Below, piece after piece: positions 46,393 through 57,315 of a DNA stretch of 64,000 nucleotides (the first letter of the stretch is position 1; every line of letters starts with the position of its first letter). The notes beneath the pieces are model-generated. The model was not told the DNA's origin, ran no database searches, and worked only from the letters and a program-made list of their open reading frames with translations. The position numbers were made by a program, and so were the translations under genes. The DNA is from Cyathus striatus (taxonomy: Eukaryota; Basidiomycota; Agaricomycetes; Agaricales; Nidulariaceae). The stretch lies in contig JAOVFP010000007.1 of assembly GCA_025738555.1 (NCBI GenBank), positions 62,001 through 126,000 on the forward strand. The letters run 5' to 3'.

Positions 46393-47904
46393 ATGCCGCT
46401 CCGAATGGGAAATTAATCGCCGTACTCTAGTTCGGTTGCCGTAGGAAAGGGGGTGCCGTAGTCTACAAGCTTTCTTCTATTTTCCACAATCTCACTGTAT
46501 ATATTTGTTCTAATGTATAAATAAATATATCTATATGTTATAATAACGATGACATAGTCCTAAATCGATCTGGAAGCTATGTTTTTTCACGGAATGTTAT
46601 ATTCAACGGTATTTCCCACACTTTTCCCACGCTTCGCTGAAGTGCTTTATGGCAGTCATACAACGCCTTCAGTCCACCTTTAGAATTTCGCTAGCCTTGC
46701 TCTCTCGTACTCTTCTTATTATATATAATATTGATACATATATAATTTAGTTATGTCAAAAAACCCAAATGTCATACCAGCATTCACATGCGGATTAAGT
46801 TGTATTATTAGATGTGTTGTTTCAGCTCGAAGAACTATGAAATTAAAATTGAACAACGAATGGAGAGGATAATCTGAGTAGTTGAGGCATAGTGTATACA
46901 TATGTTTCACAAATGCATATCTGAGTACCTGAACTGTTGTTCTAAATATCTCACAAACAAGCGTTGAGTGTATCTCATTGGAGGGTGAAAGCATTGAGGT
47001 GCTTTAGATTATTACATACAGAGAAGTGGAGAGACATACGCATTATGCCTCTATGCTATGCATATGCAATATCATTATAAATGTCTCTGTATTTAATAAC
47101 AACAATAGCAGCCTTAAATCGACACAGAAGCTATGTTATTTCACGATGTGTTTTGTTAAACACTATTTCCCATGCATAATTGAAATGCTTTACATAGCTA
47201 CCTTGTCAATTGTTCAGCCGCCCAAGCTTCTGGTACAACATATTTAAAATACCTCGAGCAATTGGTGTAACTCTGATATATAGATTAAGTTATTTTAGTC
47301 TTTAAACTTTATCTTTCTCTCCATCATTTCTTTAAGCTCTTATACATATGCGTGATAATGTATATGCTGAGTATATGAACTAATTATTACAACTATATGG
47401 CCTGAATTCAATCTGGAATATAAATTTAACCTAATTAATACCATTCACTTTTCTCTTCATAGCTGTTTAAGCCGAAATAACATATTTAATGAAGCAACTT
47501 AATCCGCATGTGAATGTTGATATGACATTTGGGTTTTTCGACATAACTAAATTATATATGTATCAATATTATATATAAGAAGAAGAGTACGAGAGAGCAA
47601 GCCTAGTGAAATTCCAAAGGTGGACTGAAGGCGTTGTATGACTGCCGTAAAGCACTTCAGCGAAGCGTGGGAAAAGCGTGGGAAATACCGTTGAATATAA
47701 CATTCCGTGAAAAAACATAGCTTCCAGATCGATTTAGGACTATGTCGTCGTTATTATAACATATAGATATATTTATTTATACATTAGAACAAATATATAC
47801 AGTGAGATTGTGGAAAATAGAAGAAAGCTTGTAGACTACGGCACCCCCTTTCCTACGGCAACCGAACTACAGTACGGCGATTAATTTCCCATTCGGAGCG
47901 GCAT
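46393..47904. mobile_element. Foldback element E3
   Basis: 1.5 kb, complete at both termini, arms about 420 bp and closely alike. Its central part (about 47020-47460) is the reverse complement of the centre of E1 (for example GCTCGAGGTATTTTAAATA is in both), so E3 is the same element as E1 in opposite orientation. ACAT follows at 47905-47908. Confidence 0.88.
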
Positions 47905-47920
47905 ACATTGGAGCGTCATA

Positions 47921-48428
47921 GGGGGCTGGATGACGACGTTCTAGCCAGCGTCGTCGCGAAAAATGGGAGGGGGTGGTGGAGGAGGGGGTGGGCCAACATA
48001 ATGTACCGTCTAATTGGCGTAGACGACACTGGGTCATTTAGGTGGGGGACCTGGCGCGCCGTCTTCGTGGTGACGACGCAGTGGAGGAGGGCGGCTTGTG
48101 GAAAAGAAATGGCCGTCTACGAGGCGTAGACGACGCTGTGGGACACGAGGTAGTTTAGGACGTTGTGGTGAGGAGACGCTTACCTGGCGTTAACAGTGTC
48201 GTTGAGGAGGGGAGAGGGGGGATGTCGAGGCGCGGGAAGTCGGAATGACTTTGGCGACGTGCGTCAACAACATTGTAGGAGAAAGTTGGGACCACATGAG
48301 ATGGGGATGAAAGAGGCGGCCATTGAGAAGGGGAAATGTTGAGAGGGGCCTGGACGACTGCAGGGAGGAGGAAGTAGGGGACTTGAGGTGAGGGTAGGGA
48401 TTGGAACGACTCAACGAGGTGTCGTGTG
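47921..48428. repeat. GC-rich block, copy 2, part 3
   Basis: Matches about 33550-34090 (GATGACGACGTTCTAGCCAG, ACATAATGTACCGTCTAA, ACCTGGCGCGCC, AACGACTCAACGAGGTGTCG), with internal deletions relative to copy 1. It ends at the empty site of the MITE found at 34096. Confidence 0.82.
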
Positions 48429-51160
48429 TTAGCACGTGACTAGATTATCCGCTCCTGCGTGCCATTTGAATTTCTGGCTCTCTATTACCTTCACAACATG
48501 AAGGGTTCTCTATCTTTAAAATCGTTGGCATGATCTACGGAGAGAAAAGCTCACAAAGGGCTTAAGAAAGTGTGTGTTGGAGTTAGGCTGAACTCTGGAG
48601 TGTCCGAGGTCAAAGCGTTGCCCAAGTTTGCAGCGCAGTTTAATGGGCCCCGTACGCCCCTCCTATCATATCCAGTGCGCTTCGTCAACACAAAATAATA
48701 TCTAGATGATCCTGGAGTAGACTACCGTAATCCTGATGGGCAGGCACCTCGTGCAGTCTTACTCGAGCTTTCAATCAGCATTGCGATGTGCGCTCGTATA
48801 CTCAGCTAATTACCTACCATAGGCAAGTCGTCTATATTTTCCTTCTGCCGCTTTCAATGTAATGGAGCTCCATGGTGGGTTGCTTAAAGAATTATAGCTT
48901 ACCCAGACACTGAATACTAGCGGTTCGGTTACAGCTTTTGCGTTAATGGCAGGTATTTTTGAAACATCCTATTTATGGAGTTTGAGCTCGCTTTGTTTGC
49001 GACTTTTGCTCAGGATTGTCGATTTACTGTGGGAATAAGCAACCAACACTGAAGGCAGCGTGCTCTCATTTGGTTGCGCACTTTTTTTTTTAAAAAAAAA
49101 ACCTAGTTTATTAAGTCGGTTGTGGAAGACCATATGTCACGACTACTATGTGTGTACTACTTGGGTAGAGGGGAAGAGACTGTCTAGTGGGTGCATATGG
49201 ATTACTGTTGTTTATGAGACTCGGGCTGGTGTGCCGGAGGTGAGGAGGTCAGGTCCCAAGGGGGCCAGACATTGGAGGTCCTCGACTATACTATGTATGG
49301 GATGTGAAAAAGGGAGGTATATTACGTTCTAAATCGCGTGGACGTTCTTAGGGGCGGCTTCTGTCTGGCAGGTATATAGCAACTGGTGTATCACGTCATG
49401 CATCTGGTGGGTCCCACTCGGGGAGGGGGCCTAGTGTGCGGTCAAAGCGTGGGGTTGTGCGGATGAAGGTGAAGAGGGCGGCTATGCGTTTAGGTGAGGC
49501 TAGGAGTTCCCCTAGCGTGAAACGGTTCCGCGATAGGGAAAATGCGTCGGCGAGGCGGTTCCGTGCTGCTGTGTGAGCAGGGCAATGGTTACGCACTCCC
49601 AGCGCTCTCCGAGCCTTCTCCATATCGACACTGCTAGCACCGCATTTTCGACTTCACACCTCCACCTTTATCCACCAAGGACTTATGAAGGGCTCAAGAA
49701 GAAAAGCACAGAAGCACAGAAAGGGAATCGCGGTTTGATTACTAGTTCTTGCCATTTTATCTTTTGTTATTCTAATTTTATCTATTTTTCTGTGCGGTGT
49801 GGTGTAAACGCCTTTAAGCTCCCATGCTATTGTAGCCGTTAACTTTTTATAAGCCACGAAATGTCTACCGCTCATCAAGTCTAACGATAAAACAATAATC
49901 CCGTCAATCAGAGTAGTGTACTAACCAGAGGACAATAATCTTACTTTTACCACTGATATAAATCCGTTTCTCGACGTACTAACACCTCAGTCGTTGTATT
50001 CTATTGCACGCTGAGGTGAGATCTCTTTTATTCCTTATACAGTGACCCTCACGTAGATACATTTTACTCATTACTTACTCTGGATGTGTCTAGATCAACT
50101 TTGGGGATTCATTTCTACAATTTCAACTAGGACTTGGATTTAAGTTAACTTTTACAGACTCGTAAAGATGGATACGAGTCTTGAGCGTTTGAACGGTGGC
50201 TTGGTTGGATAGACAATTAGTGCATAAGTATGTTATGAAGCAATAACTAGCAGCGCCGATATTTATTCGGACATGACTGAAGTCTAGTAGCTATAAATTG
50301 ATTTGTAGCGGGGATGTGGACACTCAGAATCACATGTGCTCACAGATCACAGCCTCAGTGGGTCCACTACGTGAAGCTCAAATACCGCCCTTTTTGGCCT
50401 ATGCCACCTGTTTTGGAACGAGCATAGATAAATAGTTTTACTATGACTCAGAAAATGAATTGATATAGGATTCTTCCCCCAGGGTATGCGCCCACAACAT
50501 GCCTTGATGTGTTGCTCTCAGCAGTAGTCCGTGTATGTCGTTGTTGCTATTTCAAGGAGATGTACTTATCGAGTGGGGTCCTGAGTCAAGAAAATCTAGA
50601 CTTCTTTTTGTATTGAGTACATAATTCTCGCAACGGCTTATGGGCAAACTGAAGATAGGAAACTAAGAGCTTCGTCCATTGCTATCACGGTGTAGCAGGG
50701 TCAGATTATCTCGATATGGACTCTATTGCAGCGCGCCACGAATGTACATTACATTTATACACTTCCATTTTACCGTTTTGAAAGGTGATGGCCATCATCA
50801 CGCTGCGCTGCGGAATACGATCCATTGACGAACCGAGGCCAAACTCATCGAAGGCTTCCTTAAGTGTTAACCCCCCGACGAGCGAAATGGACTTTTCTGT
50901 TGCCAAAGAAGGCACTGAATTGAGTCATGCCACTTGTGTGTGTGCCTTCTTTAACAGCCTTGAACGACATCTCCGTCACACGAAACAAGGTTTATGCCCA
51001 TTATTGTCCATCATCAAGTAGGTGCTGGAAAGACGAGATTAAGATAGTAAGTCTCTGATCACTTATAACCCAGACGGTTCCTCTTCTATCCTTATCCCCC
51101 TCCCACAGCATCGCATATTTACACAAACCGCCACTTAAACAACCCTTAGCTAAGAAGTCA
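48429..51160. repeat. Duplicated intergenic block and BTB2 upstream region
   Basis: Parallels 34665-36507 and then 29070-30109. It includes a DUF6533 exon-2 relic at about 48862-48970, a 5'-truncated LINE at 49082-49586, and the BTB upstream region from about 50110, which should contain the BTB2 promoter. No other gene. Confidence 0.7.
49082..49586 (-). mobile_element. 5'-truncated LINE insertion
   Basis: On minus, the element opens with the end of a reverse-transcriptase ORF: HCPAHTAARNRL, SLSRNRFTLGELLASP and IAALFTFIRTTPRF, ending PPDA stop at 49396, the recognisable C-terminus of fungal LINE pol proteins. A 3' UTR follows, ending in a T10A10 tail (A-tail on minus at 49091-49082). GGTTGCGCAC (49072-49081) and GGTTACGCAC (49587-49596) are the target duplication, 9 of 10 alike. 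The paralogous site near 35350 reads straight through without it. Confidence 0.87.
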
Positions 51161-52207
51161 ATGGCAAACTCGAGCGGAATCAGGGGTACCATTCGGCATC
51201 CCGAGTTCTACATTCAAGGCGGTGATTTGTATCTTATGGTAAGCAGCCTACTGTTCTTTGTTGGTATCGAGGACCCCCAAATATCCCTACAAAAACCATA
51301 TCCCAGTACGCTGCAGCATATGAGCTCCGGCGAATCTCTTTAGGGCTGTTGCTAAAGCGATGCAATATGTGCTCGCTTTGCAGTAGTGCCACTCTGGGAT
51401 ACGGTTTCTAGTGAGGATGGTTGGAGGTGCTGGGTATCGGTTCTCTGTTCTGACGACATTTTCAAGGCCGACCATATCCACTTCCGTGTCTTCTCTTACT
51501 TATTCATTCGCGAGCCATCCTCAATATTTCATGAATTGCTTAAGCCCTCCCCTTCGCCTGGAGTTCCTACTCCCGGAAGCAGCCATGCAACAGCTCTAGC
51601 TATCGATGATGTCAAGCCGGAGGACCTCGAAACATTATTGAGGGTAATATTAAACCGGTATGTGTGTACCTTTCGGCTTACTATTTCCCTATTCTGAGTA
51701 TTATACAGTGAATATACGAATTTCGATTTCATGACGGCAGAGAACTGGATTACAGTCCTGAACATCGCTCACAAGTGGAGGTTTGATGTTCTCAAAGATT
51801 CTGCGATTCGAGAGCTTCAGAAGATCCAGCTCGATACGGTTTTGCGCGTGGCATTGTACCAGAAGAACAACGTAGACATTCGTTACATTCTCCCTTTATA
51901 CGCCGACTTATGTTCGAGGAACGAGACGCCAACGAAGCGAGAATCGAAGCTTCTGGGTCACGAAACCACCTTCACTGTCTTTCGGGCAAGGGAACTCATG
52001 TTGCGGTCCCCTGATCATATCATTGCCAACGGACAAGATCCACCACGAAGTCCGTTACCTAACGAGGTTCCCCGCCGAAATATATTTAAGATCTTGAAAG
52101 CTGTTATGGACATCGATACTGACATCGAAGATCTTCCAGGTCCGAGAGCGAACACGGCTAATAGGACAAGTGAGCTGTTCGATTTTATGGTTTCGTATTT
52201 GGACTAA
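51161..52207 (+). CDS. BTB/POZ domain protein 2 (C-terminal exon lost)
   Basis: Exons 51161-51238, 51467-51657 and 51709-52207 join in frame to 255 aa. Closely similar to BTB1: MANSSGIRGTIRHPEFYIQG, GGDLYLM, ADHIHFRVFSYLFIREPS, LETLLRVILNR, NWITVLNIAHKWRFDVLKDS, SRNETPTKRESKLLGHETTF. The last intron of BTB1 cannot be removed here because its acceptor GAGCAG has become GGGCGG, so translation runs into the former intron and stops at RTSELFDFMVSYLD (52207), replacing the Ser/Thr-rich tail. The former final exon is still visible downstream (TCTGGTAGCAAGCATGCATC). The BTB fold itself is intact. Confidence 0.82.
51275..51427. repeat. Inverted-repeat insertion in BTB2 intron 1
   Basis: Same hairpin-forming sequence as 30224-30363 (CCCCAAATATCC ... 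ACTCTGGGATACGGTTTCTA ... GGTTGGAGG), slightly diverged. It explains the 228-nt intron 1 of this gene. Confidence 0.72.
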
Positions 52208-53665
52208 TTTATGGAAACTTGTCACTGGGGCGGCGTCCACCAATTTTTCTACCGGGGATAATGCGTCAACTGCTGCGACGAATCCCAATGTAAGATCTGG
52301 TCCCAGCACGGGTTTAGGGCAACCATCTGGTAGCAAGCATGCATCGGGAAGAATGTAACTGACTTTATTACGCTGTATTGTTTTTTGTATCTGTTCTGTA
52401 CCATCCATTGTTCCTGATTCTTGGTCCTATTGTACATTAGCAGCGCATCCGGCTGTTGTATTTGTATTTGTACCCTGTTTCATAGTATGAATTTCACGCT
52501 TCTTGTATTATCCCCCGCTGGAGACCATCGACCATCCTGTACGCCTAGTGAAGATGATCAAACGCGGCCCAGAGGGAGAAGGTGAGAGAATTGATAATTG
52601 TTGAGACGTTGCTTGGGGGCTCTCATGAATACTTCTGGTGGACTTCTGGACAACGGTAACGACATGATTATCTTGTGATTATCTTTTAATTTGATCACAT
52701 GATTGCCTGCCCAAGACACTGTCTTACGCAGCTATTCTAACGTCGAGCTGATTCTTCGACATCGATGAAAGCTAATTTTACCGTATATAGATGGGGGGAT
52801 GCCACGAGGCGAAGGCTTTCGGGCTATACACTGTACGGTGTATAATAATACTTACAGCATCAGTATGCACTGTGCGTGACGAATGGACCTTTTCGCAGTA
52901 TGTAACGTGTTGGCTGTCGATTTTGTAACGCAATGGTTCGTAGGGAGCAATCTAGACCAATTCGAGTGCTAAGCGCTGAACTAGCATTAATTCTAGACTG
53001 CCTTGTGAAGCTATCCGAGTCGCACCGGCAACTTTACTAATACGTCCGGCCAGTTATGAAATCGATTAATCGTGTTTACCTTGTGGGTTTTTTAAGAGGG
53101 TGTCGTCGACTCCGCGAAACTGTCTCATTCTCGATTATTGCACTACTGGATCTTTAGTACCGGGAGTCGTCAAATTGCATCTTAATACGTATCTGAATCA
53201 CTTGTGAGTATACCAAAGATATAAATTGGTATATCCACAGCCTAAGGACTGTTTATGTGCTAATTGTTTTTGGAGATACGATAAAGTTGTAATTCGATCA
53301 TTGCACTGGTTCTCCTCTGGTACTTATTGGAAGTCGTCAGAAGGTATTTGAATACTTATCTGAATCTTCAGAACGTTCACCAAATATATGAATTGGTATT
53401 TCCGCAGGTTCAAGACGACTCGGGCGATAGTATTTTTTCAAAGCATAACGAAGTTGTAAGTAGTAAGGAGAAAAGAGAGTTGGACAGAGGAGAGTGGGAA
53501 CAAAGCGTAGACACGAGTGTGAGACCAAATGATGTAATCGAATCTGAGTGATGTAGAACATGATGTCATCTACAGTACCAAGTACTTGTCCACAAACCAT
53601 CATCAACTCGAGAAACATATACCCTCAAGGCTTCAAGTTCAATATCGTAATTTAACTCATAAAAT
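52208..53665. repeat. BTB2 3' flank with diverged tandem repeats
   Basis: Parallels 31297-32553. It holds the abandoned BTB2 final exon (to about 52358), and the two diverged about 170-bp units near 53130-53240 and 53290-53420. The promoter of CMC4 should lie at its right end. Confidence 0.6.
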
Positions 53666-53941
53666 ATGTCAGAGGTATGTATTATTTAGTTTCAGAGCCC
53701 ATATCAAAGTTTTCCTAATGAGCCTGGACAGACCGCAGCGTGCCAAGCAGAAGCTTGCGACCTTCATTCCTGTCTAAATAAGAATACGTACAAGCCTGAA
53801 CGATGCGATCAACATCTTCGAAACTTGTACGAATGTTGCCAGAAGTTTTACGAGAAAACGGATGGGAAGGGAGAGTCGACTGCTTGTCCCATGCCAAGTG
53901 TAGTTACTAGGTGGTTGAAGGACCATCCTGCAAAGAAATAA
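53666..53941 (+). CDS. CMC4: Cmc4-like mitochondrial twin CX9C protein
   Basis: A 9-nt first exon (ATG TCA GAG, 53666-53674), a 57-nt GT-AG intron and exon 2 (53732-53941) give 72 aa. The protein has CQAEACDLHSC followed by CLNKNTYKPERC and CDQHLRNLYECC, that is two CX9C pairs, then GKGESTACPMPSVVTRWLKD, the conserved tail of Cmc4. Such proteins fold by disulfide formation through Mia40 in the mitochondrial intermembrane space; Cmc4 is linked to respiratory-chain function. The gene is easily missed because of the tiny first exon. Its duplicate at 32554-32769 is ruined, so this is the working copy in the window. Confidence 0.9.
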
Positions 53942-54854
53942 TTAAGAATAAATATACTTAGTTCTCGCAGCTTGATATGGTTTTCGTATTTGCCAGGGTT
54001 TCGCAGCATTTCTTCGCCATAATATTTCGCAGATTTGAGCAAGATTTGAGGCTTTGACTTTTGAGAGAAATGCCGTCATGTGATCAATCGTACCTCATGT
54101 TATCAAATTTTCGCTGTACTTTCGGTCAGACTCAAACTATCCTCTGCCAGAGTCCTGCTCTTACGTGCCATCTCCTACTTTCTATGACATTCCGACATAA
54201 AAAGCTTTACATCTTTCAAAACTGCCATTAACCAAGGAGAGGACTCTGAGAAAGGCTTTAGAAAGTGACCGAATCGGATTCAGATGGGCCATGTTGGAGT
54301 TGAGTTGGGCTCTGAACTCTGGACTCGGAGGGCAGAGCATTGTCCAAGTCTGCAACGCAGTTTAATGGGGCCTGTACGTCCCACCTATCATTTCCATTGC
54401 ACACCATTAACGCAAACCGATATCTAGACGATCTTGGATCTCGACTGCTGAAGCGCTGAAGGTGGATACTCACCTCGCGCAGCCTTACACAACCTTTCGA
54501 CCAGCATTGCAATGTGCGCTCATGCATCTAGCCAGATACCCACCATCGGCATGCCGTCTACATTTGCCTTCCATCCAACCCTGCTGCAACGAATCCACCA
54601 GTTGACGTGGCTCCGAGTAAACGAGATCGACACCAGGTATATCGACCGGCCTTCGTCCTCAGGCAAGTCCATCCTGATTTCCAATCGTATCACGTTCTCT
54701 GACGTCCCTGCCTAGCTGATAGAACCCTCGGCCATGCATCCATGATTGAGTTGCACCACTCACACATCGTGCTCTACCCTCCAACGCCAGCCCCCGTCTC
54801 GTACCTCAATCCACACTCGCACGCCGTCACTGAAGGAGGGCCACATCGACCGAC
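53942..54854. other. Intergenic, third copy of a local repeat
   Basis: About 54140-54560 is a diverged copy of 34725-35110 and 48455-48830 (shared: CGTGCCAT, CAAGTCTGCAACGCAGTTTAATGGG-type sequence, CACCATCGGCA). An open frame at 54512-54715 has no recognisable features. The promoter of the gene at 54855 lies here. Confidence 0.5.
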
Positions 54855-55422
54855 ATGAAGTTCTTCTACAACATCCTCTATACCGCCGAATCAGATATCA
54901 CAAAACATAAAGATTTCTACTCCTACTTTATCCAACAATGTCCGTACCTCCCGCTCTCTCCCACACTTATCCGCTCACTCACTCTTTCCTAGGTCATATG
55001 AACGCCCAACCGCAACTACACACCAAGCCAACTGACATCCACGTCATATTCTCACCTACACCCAAGGTCCACACACACGCAGGTGGAAAACCACACTCGT
55101 TCATACACGTGTTGGCGTACGTCGAGGACCTAGAGAAGACCTCGAGGGTGGTGAATACAGTGTACAAGGGCCTCAAGTTCTTCACTTCCCATGGGAGGGT
55201 GTACGATTGGGAGTTGTCAGTTGTTGAATGTAAGAGTTCTGTAAGTGGTGTCCTTAGCTTGGATTTGCGTTAGCGAGGCTGATGCCGGCGGCGGGGGACG
55301 AATAGGCGGAAGTGAAGGCTATGGTCGATGCTTTGCGGATTCCTGGGCTTGCGCTTATGGAGCAGGAGTTTTTTGTTGGTATAAGGAAGGCGTGGGAGGC
55401 TGCGCAGGGACAGGGGGCGTAG
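54855..55422 (+). CDS. Conserved-looking protein of unknown function
   Basis: Three exons, 54855-54939, 54993-55240 and 55306-55422, join in phase to 149 aa: MKFFYNILYTAESDITKHKD, then a His/Thr-rich part (TPKVHTHAGGKPHSFIHVLA), YVEDLEKTSRVVNTVYKGLK, and a C-terminal AEVKAMVDALRIPGLALMEQ. The even spread of charged and hydrophobic residues, clean splice sites (53 and 65 nt introns) and higher GC suggest a real gene. No signal peptide or membrane segment. I do not recognise the family. An alternative donor at 55228 (GTAAGAG) would change the last junction. Confidence 0.6.
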
Positions 55423-55898
55423 GGGCCTTCCTGGTTGGTTGGTAGGATCGGGAAGGAAAGAAGAGGTCTGTTATTCTTTATCGTGATGAGTGCAAATCTG
55501 ACATTCGATGTGCCTCACATAGAAATGTACTACTAGATGTACAATTAGATCATGTCATATGGGGCAATGTATCAATATACGTCTTTCCTTGCGCTAGTGC
55601 ATACAGAGCTTGAGCTGTTGACTCGTCTGCGTTGGCTTTATTCCTTTGAGATTGTCACATCTCTCTTCCTAGATTTGCTGAAGCCCCATCCTACTTTCAA
55701 TCGCCTCATCCTGAGACCTGTAAGTGTAAGTTCACGAGGACGTTTTTCATCTGCTGACGCTCCCCGGTGCAGAAAGTAGATATCAGCTTACCTTTCTCCA
55801 GTTGAGACATCTTGTGCCAAAACGCCACCCTAAAGCGCCTTGACAGCTGTTCTTTAGAAAGTAACCCTCTACCTAAGTAGAGGATCGTTAGCTTGATA
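55423..55898. other. Intergenic, nothing recognised
   Basis: 3' flank of the gene ending at 55422. A 75-codon ORF at 55552 has no recognisable features. Confidence 0.4.
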
Positions 55899-56293
55899 CA
55901 CCTCAGACAAGGTTGGATCGGATCGCTGTAAATATGGTACAACCCGATTTACTTAACAATTAGAATAGTTATTAAAATATGTTATCTGACCGATGTGTGA
56001 ATAAATCTAGAATATGTGCAAGAATAGGGAAACTGACTAATCCATGCAACATATTCACAATAAGATTCGTGACCCCATCCGTTCCTAGGCCAATCGGAAA
56101 TTTTTCGGAGGCTCGGTTCACGTTGCACAGGTAAAATTGGCACAAAACAATTGGAACAATAAGCAGATGTATTACCCAATTTAGAATTTTCTAATGCATC
56201 TGACACATTACATATTTTATGGCATATTCTAATTGTTACAAAAATCGGGATGTACCATATTTACATGAACCCGATTTAGGCCTGTCTGAGGTG
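55899..56293. mobile_element. MITE with about 90-bp inverted repeats
   Basis: 395 bp. The left arm (55899 onward, CACCTCAGACAAGG ... GTAAATATGGTACA ... CCCGATTTA ... AACAATTAGAATA) is mirrored by the right arm ending CCTGTCTGAGGTG at 56293. ATA stands outside both ends (55896-55898 and 56294-56296), consistent with a 3-bp target duplication. No coding. Possibly Harbinger-related from the 3-bp target, but the termini differ from the element at 3798. Confidence 0.85.
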
Positions 56294-57315
56294 ATAAGAC
56301 ATCTTGATGTCTACCCGCAGCAGCATCTACAGAATGATCACGACACCTCGTCGCCATTGCTCGGCTCTCAAGTCTCGACGCGTCTATCGATCCATGCAGC
56401 TTGACTATTCCGTCTGTCCCCTGTCTTTCCCATTCTCGTCATTGTAATCTGCGGAATCCGATACGTGCGCTAGAACAGCATGGGCATAACTCCCCTTGGC
56501 CGTACTTGGTTTGACGCCCGTATTGATAATCACCAAATGCCTCTGTAAACGCCCTTCTGTCCCCGAATAACATTCATCCTTCATGTCCTCATCCACCTTT
56601 CATTGTTCTCCGTGATGGAAGCTTCATCTGCCTCATGTTACGGTCAGCTGTCACGTAGCGCCTAATTATAGCTTCTCCGATCTCACTGTTCACCGGGAAT
56701 AGTACTATGAGCCCAGGTAAGTGCGCCCGTATCATGCCTCGTTGCATTGTTTCTCATTGTTATCGTGTGTGAAGTTTAAAGGGTATGCCTGACAGGATGG
56801 CTTAAATGAAGGGAATTTTGTTCACTACTGCGCCGAAGGATGGTGTTGTACCGCTGTGGTTTGAGAAATACCCGCTTTCGCGAGTGGTGCTCTGAGCTAG
56901 AGTACGCAGTGTAACCCTAATTCATAGTCTTCTCAAGGTTTTTGTGTTTCTTCGATGGCAGTGATCGGGTCTTCATTGGCAACGTTGTACTACTATAAGG
57001 CGTCTGGATCCACATTTCATGAATCTTCCGCGCTCTGGAAGAACGTTATTATAGTTTCTGAATGGCGGGGATTTCAGCGAACTCCTTAGAAAACAATGCA
57101 GCAGGGTACAATAATCGGAAGCTGCTTCGTGGACAGCTCTTGCTACACGTGGGAAGGTAAACCTTGTTCATGATGGGAAGCCGCTGATAAAACACTGGGA
57201 GGAGGTGATTGCGATTACAGTCTCATTAACTCCGCGACCTCTTCCCTTCCCTACCCAGTCCCTCACCTTGTCCTGCCATCTCGCTCACCTATCGCTCTGC
57301 TATCCGACTGCAACG
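56294..57315. other. Intergenic region upstream of BTB3
   Basis: About 1 kb without a supported exon. The end (57205-57315) is CT-rich on plus, as is common in fungal promoters, and leads to the BTB3 start. Confidence 0.45.

Larger units (their letters stand above)
42126..47920. mobile_element. Foldback element E0 (outermost), interrupted by E1-E3
   Basis: The left arm 42126-42420 begins TATGACACTCCAATG. Its mirror is 42925-43214 plus the last 15 bp at 47906-47920 (CATTGGAGCGTCATA). The right inverted repeat is therefore split by a 4.7-kb insertion at 43215-47904, flanked by ACAT on both sides. Uninterrupted, E0 would be about 1.1 kb with arms of about 295 bp around a 500-bp centre. The arms share the backbone ATTCGCCGTAC...CGTTGCCGTA with E1-E3, so E0 is a distant relative. 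No coding: the mirrored ORFs 42018-42392 and 42912-43376 are symmetry products. Confidence 0.85.

Noticed and set aside
42110..47935. Target-site duplication for the outermost foldback E0
   Set aside because: The bases outside 42126 (AGAC) and 47920 (GGGG) do not match, and the paralogous block has small deletions there, so no duplication can be claimed.
54512..54715. 67-codon ORF MCAHASSQIPTIG...
   Set aside because: It lies in a third diverged copy of a non-coding duplicated block. The other two copies do not keep the frame.
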